The notes under the pieces are model-generated. The model saw only the letters and a program-made list of their open reading frames with translations. It did not search any database and was not told the DNA's origin. A program made the translations under genes and the position numbers. This document shows positions 1 to 6,469 of a stretch of DNA of 6,469 nucleotides, piece after piece; positions within the stretch are counted from its first letter, which is position 1, and each line of letters opens with the position of its first letter. Location of the stretch: the NCBI GenBank assembly GCA_946480065.1, contig CAMLJA010000116.1:1-6469 (forward strand), read 5' to 3'. The DNA comes from an uncultured Thermomonas sp. (GTDB lineage: Bacteria; Pseudomonadota; Gammaproteobacteria; Xanthomonadales; Xanthomonadaceae).

Positions 1-383
1 ACGTGGAAGTGGCCGTACTGCCCGGTCATCGGGCCCAGCCCGGCCATCTGCCAGGTCAGCCATTCGTCCACCTCGACGCGCTGCCGGCGCGCGCTGGCGG
101 CAGCGGCACCCTGGGCCACGCCGGTGAAGCGGCCGGTCTTCTCGGCCAGGTAGCGCAGGATCGCGCCGGACTCGAACACCGGGATCGGCGCGCCGCCGTC
201 GCCGGGCGCGTGGTCGACGATCGCCGGCATCTTGTTGTTGGGCGAGATCGTCAGGAAGGCGGGTTCGAACTGCGCGCCCTTGCCGATGTCCACCGGCACC
301 ACGCGGTAGTCCAGCCCGGCCTCCTCCAGGAACAGGGTGATCTTGTGTCCGTTCGGGGTGGGCCAGTAGTACAGGTCGATCAT
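1..383 (-). CDS. yfcG: YfcG-type glutathione S-transferase (N-terminal part, cut by window edge)
   Basis: The reverse strand reads from ATG at 383 and runs off the left edge after 127 codons, so the 3' part is missing. The protein starts MIDLYYWPTPNGHK and contains SPNNKMPAIVDH and then FESGAILRYLAEKTG. This is the thioredoxin-fold N-terminal domain of the YfcG/YghU (nu-class) glutathione transferases. Thr9 and Asn11 take the place of the usual catalytic Tyr/Ser, Pro53 is the cis-proline, and Glu71-Ser72 bind the gamma-glutamyl part of glutathione. The start of the all-alpha C-terminal domain is visible (W-Q-x-A-G-L-G-P-M-x-G-Q near residues 111-122). Family members are cytosolic, bind glutathione or its disulfide, and have disulfide-reductase and peroxidase activity rather than classical conjugation. 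The start is supported by GGAG eight bases upstream (392-395, minus) and by matching the E. coli YfcG N-terminus. It is transcribed away from the UPF0114 gene. Family assignment is confident; the exact YfcG orthology is less so because the C-terminus is absent. Confidence 0.88.
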   Translation of the reverse strand, partial: MIDLYYWPTPNGHKITLFLEEAGLDYRVVPVDIGKGAQFEPAFLTISPNNKMPAIVDHAPGDGGAPIPVFESGAILRYLAEKTGRFTGVAQGAAAASARRQRVEVDEWLTWQMAGLGPMTGQYGHFH

Positions 384-441
384 GCGGGGCGCTCCGCGCG
401 GTGGGGGCTGGCACTGTAGCCGCGGCCTTGCGGCGGTGCCG

Positions 442-456
442 GCAACGCTGCGTTGC
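442..456. repeat. Perfect short inverted repeat in the GST/UPF0114 divergent spacer
   Basis: GCAACG, a 3-base loop CTG, and CGTTGC form a perfect 6-bp hairpin. Flanking GCCGGC copies at 438-443 and 457-462 can extend it with a 2-base bulge. It sits in the 138-bp spacer between two divergent genes, immediately upstream of the -35 box proposed for the UPF0114 gene. No T-run follows on either strand, so it does not look like an intrinsic terminator. It could be an operator or simply a chance GC-rich repeat. The rest of the spacer (384-441) holds the GST ribosome binding site and a weak minus-strand -10-like TACAGT (418 to 413) with no convincing -35. Confidence 0.45.
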
Positions 457-462
457 GCCGGC

Positions 463-491
463 TTGGCAGCGCCGGTGGCCGCCGCTACGCT
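463..491 (+). promoter_or_regulatory. Candidate sigma70-like promoter of the UPF0114 gene
   Basis: TTGGCA (463-468, five of six matches to TTGACA) is followed after exactly 17 bp by TACGCT (486-491, three of six matches to TATAAT, including the key T-A and final T). This would start transcription near 498 and give a leader of about 24 bases containing GAGG at 512-515, six bases before the ATG at 522. The -35 and spacing are good; the -10 is poor. The prediction is by eye only. Confidence 0.45.
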
Positions 492-521
492 GCGCGCTTC
501 CCTCCGCACGCGAGGCCCCGC

Positions 522-1115
522 ATGTCCACCCCCGCCCCGCGCCTGAGGCCGCTGCCCAGCCTGATCTTCTTCTCGCGCTGGCTGCAGCTGCCGCTCTACC
601 TGGGCCTGATCGTGGCGCAGGGCGTGTACGTGTTCCTGTTCCTGAAGGAACTGTGGCACCTGATCCACGACGCCGCCGGCCTGAGCGAGCAGGGGATCAT
701 GCTGATCGTGCTCGGCCTGATCGACGTGGTGATGATCTCCAACCTGCTGGTGATGGTGATCGTGGGAGGCTACGAGACCTTCGTGTCGCGGTTGAACCTG
801 GAGGGCCACCCCGACCAGCCGGAATGGCTGAGCCACGTCAACGCCAGCGTGCTGAAGGTGAAGCTAGCGATGGCGATCATCGGCATCTCCTCGATCCACC
901 TGCTCAAGACCTTCATCGAGGCCGGCCAGCTAGGGCTGCCGGCGTGCACCCCGGACCTGCTGGCGGCGGGCGCGGTGTGCAGCAAGGCCACCATGGCCGG
1001 GGTGATGTGGCAGACCATCATCCACTGCGTGTTCATCCTGTCGGCGATCGGCATCGCCTACACCGACAAGGTGATGACCGCCACCTCGGGCAAGCGCGAG
1101 CACGCCGGCCACTGA
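522..1115 (+). CDS. yqhA: UPF0114 / YqhA-family (TIGR00645) inner-membrane protein
   Basis: This is a 197-residue membrane protein of the UPF0114 (E. coli YqhA) family, whose molecular function is not established. Four hydrophobic segments are visible near residues 23-43, 59-82, 113-132 and 162-181. Family hallmarks are the [23 protein letters not shown] stretch after segment 2, the K-x-K and [10 protein letters not shown] region in segment 3, and [18 protein letters not shown] at the end. Compared with the 164-residue E. coli protein as I recall it, this one has a longer N-terminus. It also has about 18-20 extra residues between segments 3 and 4, carrying Cys142 and Cys153. With a cytoplasmic N-terminus that loop would face the periplasm, so a disulfide is possible (inference). 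I chose ATG 522 over the in-frame ATG at 453. GAGG lies six bases upstream of 522, and the extra 23 residues from 453 are Arg-rich, unlike the family, and overlap the proposed promoter. uvrD follows 38 bp downstream on the same strand but has its own promoter-like element. Confidence 0.9.
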   Translation: MSTPAPRLRPLPSLIFFSRWLQLPLYLGLIVAQGVYVFLFLKELWHLIHDAAGLSEQGIMLIVLGLIDVVMISNLLVMVIVGGYETFVSRLNLEGHPDQPEWLSHVNASVLKVKLAMAIIGISSIHLLKTFIEAGQLGLPACTPDLLAAGAVCSKATMAGVMWQTIIHCVFILSAIGIAYTDKVMTATSGKREHAGH

Positions 1116-1141
1116 CGGCGCTCGCCGCCGCGGCGCGCCGG

Positions 1142-1147
1142 TAGAAT
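1142..1147 (+). promoter_or_regulatory. Candidate uvrD -10 box giving a leaderless mRNA
   Basis: TAGAAT (five of six matches to TATAAT) ends six bases before the uvrD ATG at 1154. With the usual -10 to start distance, +1 would fall on the A of the ATG. No Shine-Dalgarno-like sequence precedes the start codon, which fits a leaderless transcript. The -35 position at normal spacing (about 1119-1124, CGCTCG) is poor. A 10-bp GC palindrome lies at 1126-1135 in the -35/-10 spacer. I see no LexA-type operator, although uvrD belongs to the SOS regulon in E. coli. Confidence 0.55.
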
Positions 1148-1153
1148 GGCGCG

Positions 1154-3343
1154 ATGGATGTCTCCCACCTCCTCGACGGGCTGAACCCGGCCCAGCGCGA
1201 GGCCGTGTCCGCGCCCCCCGGCCATTACCTGGTGCTGGCCGGCGCCGGCTCCGGCAAGACCCGCGTGCTCACCCACCGCATCGCCTGGCTGCACGAGGTG
1301 ATGGGCGTGCCGCTGCACGGGATACTGGCCGTGACCTTCACCAACAAGGCCGCCGGCGAGATGCGCGCGCGCATCGGCGCGCAGCTGGGCGGCGACCCGC
1401 GCGGGATGTGGGTGGGGACCTTCCACGGCCTGGCCCACCGCCTGCTGCGGCTGCACTGGCAGGAGGCGAAGCTGCCCGAGGGGTTCCAGGTGCTGGACAG
1501 CGACGACCAGCTGCGGCTGGTGAAGCGGGTGGCGCAGGCGCTGGAGCTCGACGACGCGCGCTTCCCGCACCGCCAGATCGCCTGGTGGATCAACGCCCAG
1601 AAGGACGAGGGCCGGCGCCCGCAGCACATCCAGCCGGCCGCCAACGACGAGTGGAGCGAGGCGATGCTGCGCGCCTACGCGGCCTACCAAGAGCGCTGCG
1701 AGCGCGCCGGGCTGGTCGACTTCGCCGAGCTGCTGCTGCGCGCGCACGAACTGCTGCGCGACAACCCGGCGCTGCTGGCGCACTACCGCCACCGCTTCGG
1801 CCAACTGCTGGTGGACGAGTTCCAGGACACCAACGCCATCCAGTACGGCTTCGTGCGGCTGCTGGCGGGCGAGCGCGGCAACGTGTTCGTGGTCGGCGAC
1901 GACGACCAGGCCATCTACGGCTGGCGCGGCGCGAAGGTGGAGAACGTGCAGCGCTTCCTGCGCGACTTCGCCGGCGCGCAGACCATCCGGCTGGAGCAGA
2001 ACTACCGCTCCAGCGCCAACATCCTCAACGCCGCCAACGCGGTCATCGCGCACAACGACGACCGCCTGGGCAAGCGCCTGTGGACCGACGCGGGCGAGGG
2101 CGATGCGATCGACGTCTACGCCGCCTATAACGAGATCGACGAGGCCGCCTACGTGGCCGACCGCATCGGCCAGTGGGTGCGCGACGGCGGCAGCCACGGC
2201 GAGGCGGCCATCCTCTACCGCAGCAACGCGCAGTCGCGCGCGTTCGAAGAGGAGCTGCTGAAGCGGCAGGTCCCGTACCGGGTCTACGGGGGCATGCGCT
2301 TCTTCGAGCGCGCCGAGGTCAAGGACGCCCTGGCCTACCTGCGCCTGGTATCGAACCGCCACGACGACGCCGCGTTCGAGCGCGCGGTGAACACGCCCCC
2401 GCGCGGGATCGGCGAGCGCACGCTGGACGAGGTGCGCCGGCTGGCGCGCGAGCAGCGGCTGTCGCTGTGGCAGGCGGCCTCGCGGATCGCCTCCGGCGAC
2501 GGTCTGCAGGCGCGCGCGCGCAACGCGCTGGCGGCGTTCGGGCGGCTGGTCAACGAGATCGCCGACGAGGCCACCCCGATGACCCTGCCGGAGAAGCTGG
2601 ACCACGCGCTGGCGCGCTCCGGCCTGCGCGCGCACTACGAGAACGAATCGCGCGGGCAGCTGGACTCGCGCACCGACAACCTGGACGAACTGGTCTCGGT
2701 GGCCTCGCGCTTCACGCGCGGCGACGAGGAGGACGCCGCGGCGATGCCGGAGCTGGTCGCCTTCCTCAGCTACGCGGCGCTGGAGGCGGGCGAGGGCCAG
2801 ACCCAGGCCGGCGAGGACGGGGTGCAGCTGATGACCCTGCACAGCGCCAAGGGCCTGGAATTCCCGCTGGTGTTCCTGGTCGGGCTGGAGGAGGGCCTGT
2901 TCCCCAACATGCGTTCGGCCGAGGAGCCGGGCCGGATGGCCGAGGAGCGCCGGCTGGCCTACGTCGGCATCACCCGCGCCCGCCAGCAGCTGGTGCTCAG
3001 CCATGCCGAGGCCCGGCGCATCCACGGCAGCGACATGTACGGGATGCCATCGCGCTTCCTGCGCGAGATCCCGAAGGCGCTGCTGCGCGAGATCCGCCCA
3101 AGGGCGCAGGCCGCGCGCGGCGGCTACGCCCAGGCCGGGCGCTACGCGCCGCGCGACCGCGGCCACGCGGCGATCGAGGCGCCGGCGATCGCGCTGGGGG
3201 CCAACGTGCGCCATCCCACCTTCGGCACCGGCTTCGTCACCGACGTCGAGGGCAGCGGCGCGCACGCCCGGGTGCAGGTCAACTTCGACGACGTCGGCAG
3301 CAAGTGGCTGGTGCTGGCCTACGCCAACCTGGCCCCGGCCTGA
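1154..3343 (+). CDS. uvrD: DNA helicase II UvrD (superfamily 1A, 3'-5' helicase)
   Basis: The 729-residue protein aligns from end to end with E. coli UvrD (720 residues), including the MDVS start that fixes the initiation codon. UvrD unwinds DNA 3' to 5' using ATP. It removes the incised oligonucleotide and UvrC in nucleotide excision repair, unwinds the nicked strand in MutL-directed mismatch repair, and clears RecA filaments and stalled RNA polymerase. Visible motifs are Gln14 (Q motif), Walker A AGAGSGKT with Lys35, motif Ia TFTNKAA (61-67), Ib GTFHG (88-92), Walker B VDEFQD (220-225, catalytic Glu222), motif III GDDDQAIYGWRG (248-259), motif IV QNYRS (282-286), motif V LHSAKGLEF (562-570) and motif VI RRLAYVGITRAR (599-610). 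The 2B subdomain includes PPRGIGERTLDEV. A low-complexity Arg/Ala linker near 640-680 leads to the C-terminal Tudor-like domain (about 682-729, VRHPTFGTGFVTDVEGSG). In E. coli that domain contacts RNA polymerase. All catalytic residues are present. It is 38 bp downstream of the UPF0114 gene and converges on the Cys-rich gene with a 14-bp gap. Confidence 0.98.
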   Translation: MDVSHLLDGLNPAQREAVSAPPGHYLVLAGAGSGKTRVLTHRIAWLHEVMGVPLHGILAVTFTNKAAGEMRARIGAQLGGDPRGMWVGTFHGLAHRLLRLHWQEAKLPEGFQVLDSDDQLRLVKRVAQALELDDARFPHRQIAWWINAQKDEGRRPQHIQPAANDEWSEAMLRAYAAYQERCERAGLVDFAELLLRAHELLRDNPALLAHYRHRFGQLLVDEFQDTNAIQYGFVRLLAGERGNVFVVGDDDQAIYGWRGAKVENVQRFLRDFAGAQTIRLEQNYRSSANILNAANAVIAHNDDRLGKRLWTDAGEGDAIDVYAAYNEIDEAAYVADRIGQWVRDGGSHGEAAILYRSNAQSRAFEEELLKRQVPYRVYGGMRFFERAEVKDALAYLRLVSNRHDDAAFERAVNTPPRGIGERTLDEVRRLAREQRLSLWQAASRIASGDGLQARARNALAAFGRLVNEIADEATPMTLPEKLDHALARSGLRAHYENESRGQLDSRTDNLDELVSVASRFTRGDEEDAAAMPELVAFLSYAALEAGEGQTQAGEDGVQLMTLHSAKGLEFPLVFLVGLEEGLFPNMRSAEEPGRMAEERRLAYVGITRARQQLVLSHAEARRIHGSDMYGMPSRFLREIPKALLREIRPRAQAARGGYAQAGRYAPRDRGHAAIEAPAIALGANVRHPTFGTGFVTDVEGSGAHARVQVNFDDVGSKWLVLAYANLAPA

Positions 3344-3357
3344 AGCGAACCTGCCCG

Positions 3358-3825
3358 TCAGAGGCAGCCCAAGCCCAGGAAGCCGCAGTCCTGTTCCTGC
3401 TCGGCGGGCGGCGGCGCGACGCAACGGTTGCCGCCATCCCAGAGGTAGCCAGGCGCGCAGTGGTCGCTCTTGGCGGCGCTGGTCCGGCAGCGCCCGTCGA
3501 GATAATTGCAGGCGAAGGGCGAGCACTCGTCCGAGTCGCCGCGGCCATTGACCGAGGTCGTGCCGGTGCAGGTGTACTCGGTGCGCGCCCGCATCTCGCG
3601 CAGCGTTTCCTCCAGGGTGGCGACCCGGCTTTCGAGGAGTCGATTGCGCTGCCCGAGCAGCTTGAGCCGGCGCTGGACCACCTGGTCCTGGTCGATAGCC
3701 GCCGCGGCGCGCGCCGCGGCGGGGGGGCTGGCCAGCTGGCGGACCACCACCGGACCCTGCGACTGGGCGACCGCCATGGTCGCGGGCAGGGCGAGCAGGA
3801 GCAGCGCAACGCGGGCGGCATTCAT
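3358..3825 (-). CDS. Secreted coiled-coil, cysteine-rich protein of unknown function
   Basis: I do not recognise this 155-residue protein. It starts MNAARVALLLLALPATMAVA, a standard Sec signal peptide with likely cleavage after AVA at residue 20, so the mature chain begins QSQGP. Next come an Ala/Pro-rich stretch (about 31-43), a charged helical segment with coiled-coil-like spacing (about 46-82, including QRRLKLLGQRNRLLESRV) and a compact C-terminal domain. That domain has eight cysteines (86, 101, 106, 113, 123, 135, 147, 154), all outside the coiled coil. The spacing C-x4-C-x6-C-x9-C-x11-C resembles small disulfide-rich modules in other secreted bacterial proteins, but I cannot name a family. 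An even Cys number with a signal peptide suggests a periplasmic or exported disulfide-bonded, probably oligomeric protein. ATG 3825 is preferred to ATG 3831 because GGGGA at 3833-3837 is correctly spaced for 3825 and too close to 3831. It is the last gene of the minus-strand block, 63 bp after the DUF2782 gene. It looks slightly less GC-rich than its neighbours. Confidence 0.75.
   Translation of the reverse strand: MNAARVALLLLALPATMAVAQSQGPVVVRQLASPPAAARAAAAIDQDQVVQRRLKLLGQRNRLLESRVATLEETLREMRARTEYTCTGTTSVNGRGDSDECSPFACNYLDGRCRTSAAKSDHCAPGYLWDGGNRCVAPPPAEQEQDCGFLGLGCL
3699..3722. repeat. Perfect 24-bp all-G/C palindrome, abutting a G7 run
   Basis: Bases 3699-3710 and 3711-3722 are exact reverse complements, giving 12-bp arms with no central loop and no A or T. 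A run of seven G (3721-3727, seven C on the coding strand) overlaps the right edge. The element lies inside the Cys-rich gene and encodes its Pro/Ala stretch (about residues 35-43), just after the signal peptide. It would make a very stable hairpin in mRNA or in single-stranded DNA. Part of it can be explained by alternating GCG/GCC alanine codons, but a perfect 24-mer is more than local composition usually yields. Confidence 0.8.
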
Positions 3826-3864
3826 GGGCATTCCCCGGATGGATGTGTCCGGACCAACGCTCCG

Positions 3865-3881
3865 GGCCGGCAGCACCGGCC
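3865..3881. repeat. Intergenic hairpin between the DUF2782 and Cys-rich genes
   Basis: GGCCGG (3865-3870), a five-base loop and CCGGCC (3876-3881) form a perfect 6-bp stem. It lies in the 63-bp gap, 7 bases past the stop of the DUF2782 gene on the minus strand. There is no U-tract after it, so it is not a standard intrinsic terminator. It could slow polymerase or protect the 3' end of the upstream message, which would uncouple the last gene from the first two. Confidence 0.5.
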
Positions 3882-3888
3882 AGCGGGA

Positions 3889-4170
3889 TTACCAGCCGAA
3901 CAGCTTGTAGTAGGTCAGCGGGCCGCCCTGGCTGTCCTTCTGGTCGATCATTCCGTCGCCGTTGCGGTCGTAGATGTAGTACGTCGGGCCGCGCAGCGGG
4001 ACCACCTTGACCATCTTCAGCGCCCCGGCCACGCGGTATTCGGTGATCACGTCGCCGTTGGATTCGGTGCGGGTGGCCGGGGTGGCGCCCTCCGGTAGCT
4101 GGGCCTCCGGGGCGGCGGTGGCGCAGGCGGCGAGCGCCAGGACGAGGGCGGCGGGCAGGGCGGTGCGCAT
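3889..4170 (-). CDS. DUF2782 small outer-membrane lipoprotein with EF-hand-like loop
   Basis: This 93-residue protein has a lipoprotein signal ending in the lipobox L13-A14-A15-C16. Residue +2 is Ala, so the Lol rule predicts outer-membrane sorting. The mature domain (about 36-93) has the pattern DVITEYRVAGALKMVKVVP, RGPTYYIYDRNGDG and a C-terminal YYKLFGW. It matches DUF2782 proteins as I remember them, in which an EYR..G.LYMVKV.P segment is followed by a PYYL.D.DGDG turn and a terminal W/F-rich end. The function of the family is unknown. Residues 68-79 (DRNGDGMIDQKD) fit an EF-hand calcium-loop pattern with acidic or amide ligands at loop positions 1, 3, 5, 9 and 12. GAGGAG at 4178-4183 lies seven bases before the ATG and supports the start. 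The gene is 45 bp downstream of the ABC exporter gene and 63 bp upstream of the Cys-rich gene. In the spacer before it, CATACT (4203 to 4198) is a weak -10-like hexamer without a clear -35. DUF2782 genes commonly neighbour polA in Pseudomonas, which fits this location. Confidence 0.87.
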   Translation of the reverse strand: MRTALPAALVLALAACATAAPEAQLPEGATPATRTESNGDVITEYRVAGALKMVKVVPLRGPTYYIYDRNGDGMIDQKDSQGGPLTYYKLFGW

Positions 4171-4215
4171 GGCGGGGCTCCTCGGTGGGGAAACCCGAGT
4201 ATGCGCGCGGCGCGT

Positions 4216-6063
<1,848 letters not shown>

Positions 6064-6070
6064 CGACCAG

Positions 6071-6075
6071 CCTCC
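6071..6075 (-). promoter_or_regulatory. Strong Shine-Dalgarno of the ABC exporter gene
   Basis: GGAGG on the minus strand with a seven-base spacer to the ATG at 6063. It fixes the exporter's start and contrasts with the divergent polA start, which lacks any such sequence. Confidence 0.8.
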
Positions 6076-6092
6076 GGGCGGGGGAAGCCGCC

Positions 6093-6111
6093 ATTCTGCC
6101 AGCGGGCCCGC
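6093..6111. promoter_or_regulatory. Candidate exporter -10 box and 10-bp palindrome in the polA/exporter divergent spacer
   Basis: On the minus strand CAGAAT (6098 to 6093) matches TATAAT at four of six positions. It would start transcription near 6086, leaving a leader of about 23 bases that includes the GGAGG. Next to it, GCGGGCCCGC at 6102-6111 is a perfect 10-bp palindrome. It lies between this -10 and the polA -10 at 6115-6120, where one bound protein could affect both promoters. No good -35 is visible for either side. The palindrome could be chance in DNA of this composition. Confidence 0.35.
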
Positions 6112-6114
6112 GCG

Positions 6115-6120
6115 TAGAAT
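6115..6120 (+). promoter_or_regulatory. Candidate polA -10 box giving a leaderless mRNA
   Basis: TAGAAT ends six bases before the polA ATG at 6127, the same hexamer and spacing as at uvrD. Transcription would start on the A of the ATG. There is no Shine-Dalgarno-like sequence upstream of the start codon. The -35 at normal spacing (about 6092-6097) is weak. Confidence 0.55.
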
Positions 6121-6126
6121 CTCGGC

Positions 6127-6469
6127 ATGACACGCCTGGTCCTGATCGACGGTTCCTCCTACCTCTACCGCGCGTTCCACGCGCTGCCGCCGCTGACCAA
6201 CGCGGCAGGCGAGCCCACCGGCGCGCTGTTCGGCGTGGTCAACATGCTGCGCGGGCACCTGAAGGAAAAACCCGAGCACATCGCCTTCGTGGTGGATGCG
6301 CCCGGCAAGACCTTCCGCGACGAGCTGTATCCCCAGTACAAGGCGAACCGCCCGCCGATGCCGGACGAGCTGCGCGCGCAGGTCGAGCCGATGCTGGAGA
6401 TCGTCGGCGCGCTCGGCATCCCGATCCTGCGCGAACCCGGGGTCGAGGCCGACGACGTGATCGGCACCC
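6127..6469 (+). CDS. polA: DNA polymerase I, N-terminal 5'-3' exonuclease part (cut by window edge)
   Basis: The frame is open from ATG 6127 to the right edge, giving 114 codons. The protein begins [22 protein letters not shown] and continues with [43 protein letters not shown] and [10 protein letters not shown]. This is the N-terminal 5'-nuclease (FEN-like) domain of DNA polymerase I and aligns closely with the E. coli PolA N-terminus. Visible metal-site and DNA-binding residues include Asp8, Asp57, Arg64, Lys72 and Arg75, and the Glu107/Asp109/Asp110 cluster. Pol I removes RNA primers and fills excision-repair gaps in the cytoplasm, acting after UvrD displaces the damaged oligonucleotide. 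The proofreading and polymerase domains lie outside the window. It is divergent from the ABC exporter gene with a 63-bp spacer and a predicted leaderless start. Confidence 0.97.
   Translation, partial: MTRLVLIDGSSYLYRAFHALPPLTNAAGEPTGALFGVVNMLRGHLKEKPEHIAFVVDAPGKTFRDELYPQYKANRPPMPDELRAQVEPMLEIVGALGIPILREPGVEADDVIGT

Noticed and set aside
453..521. A 23-residue N-terminal extension of the UPF0114 protein
   Set aside because: The extension is Arg/Gly-rich, lacks a ribosome binding site and overlaps the proposed promoter. The family starts shortly before the first membrane segment, consistent with ATG 522.
1116..1153. LexA/SOS operator in front of uvrD
   Set aside because: I looked for CTG-N10-CAG and TTAGTA/TACTAA-type boxes because uvrD is SOS-controlled in E. 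coli. None is present in the 38-bp gap.
3376..3399. CAGGAA ... TTCCTG inverted repeat as a uvrD terminator
   Set aside because: The stem is only 6 bp with a 12-base loop and no T-tract, and it lies within the end of the Cys-rich coding sequence.
3535..3546. A GRGDS string (residues 94-98) in the Cys-rich protein, like an integrin-binding motif
   Set aside because: A five-residue match is easily due to chance. Nothing else in the window points to host-cell adhesion.
2173..4098. A 641-codon plus-strand open frame in another frame of uvrD
   Set aside because: It is Arg/Ala/Gly-rich with no motif, overlaps uvrD with all its helicase motifs, and then reads antisense through two signal-peptide genes. 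It is a composition artefact.
6064..6279. A longer start for the ABC exporter
   Set aside because: It would overlap the beginning of polA by about 150 bp. ATG 6063 has a perfect GGAGG at ideal spacing.

Overview
The window is a compact stretch of high-GC (roughly 70% by eye) gammaproteobacterial chromosome, most likely from Xanthomonadaceae (Xanthomonas, Lysobacter, Luteimonas and relatives). The evidence is the strong GC bias at third codon positions, a UvrD that follows Escherichia coli UvrD almost motif for motif, a DUF2782-type lipoprotein near polA, and the start-site architecture (a TAGAAT hexamer six bases before ATG) of two genes. I see no tRNA, rRNA, CRISPR array, insertion sequence or phage gene. 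Coding density is very high.

Layout, left to right. (1) The N-terminal half of a YfcG-type glutathione S-transferase on the minus strand, cut by the window's left edge. (2) A 138-bp divergent spacer with a good sigma70-like promoter and a short perfect hairpin. (3) A UPF0114/YqhA-family inner-membrane protein with a Cys-containing insertion in its last loop. (4) After a 38-bp gap, complete uvrD (DNA helicase II). (5) Convergent with uvrD and only 14 bp away, a three-gene minus-strand block. In transcription order this is a type IV ABC exporter with fused membrane and ATPase domains, a small DUF2782 lipoprotein with an EF-hand-like loop, and an unrecognised secreted coiled-coil/Cys-rich protein. 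(6) A 63-bp divergent promoter region. (7) The first 114 codons of polA, cut by the right edge.

How the genes fit together: uvrD and polA act in the same repair steps, excision-patch removal and resynthesis, and flank an envelope-related block on the opposite strand. Both repair genes have the same start architecture: TAGAAT, six bases, then ATG, with no Shine-Dalgarno sequence. This predicts leaderless transcripts starting on the A of the start codon. The three minus-strand envelope genes all have recognisable Shine-Dalgarno sequences. The most striking piece of raw DNA structure is a perfect 24-bp all-G/C palindrome abutting a G7 run inside the Cys-rich gene.

Most of the window is ordinary housekeeping sequence. 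The least explained parts are the Cys-rich secreted protein and its possible link to the DUF2782 lipoprotein and the exporter. I do not see a clear new multi-gene defence or mobile system.
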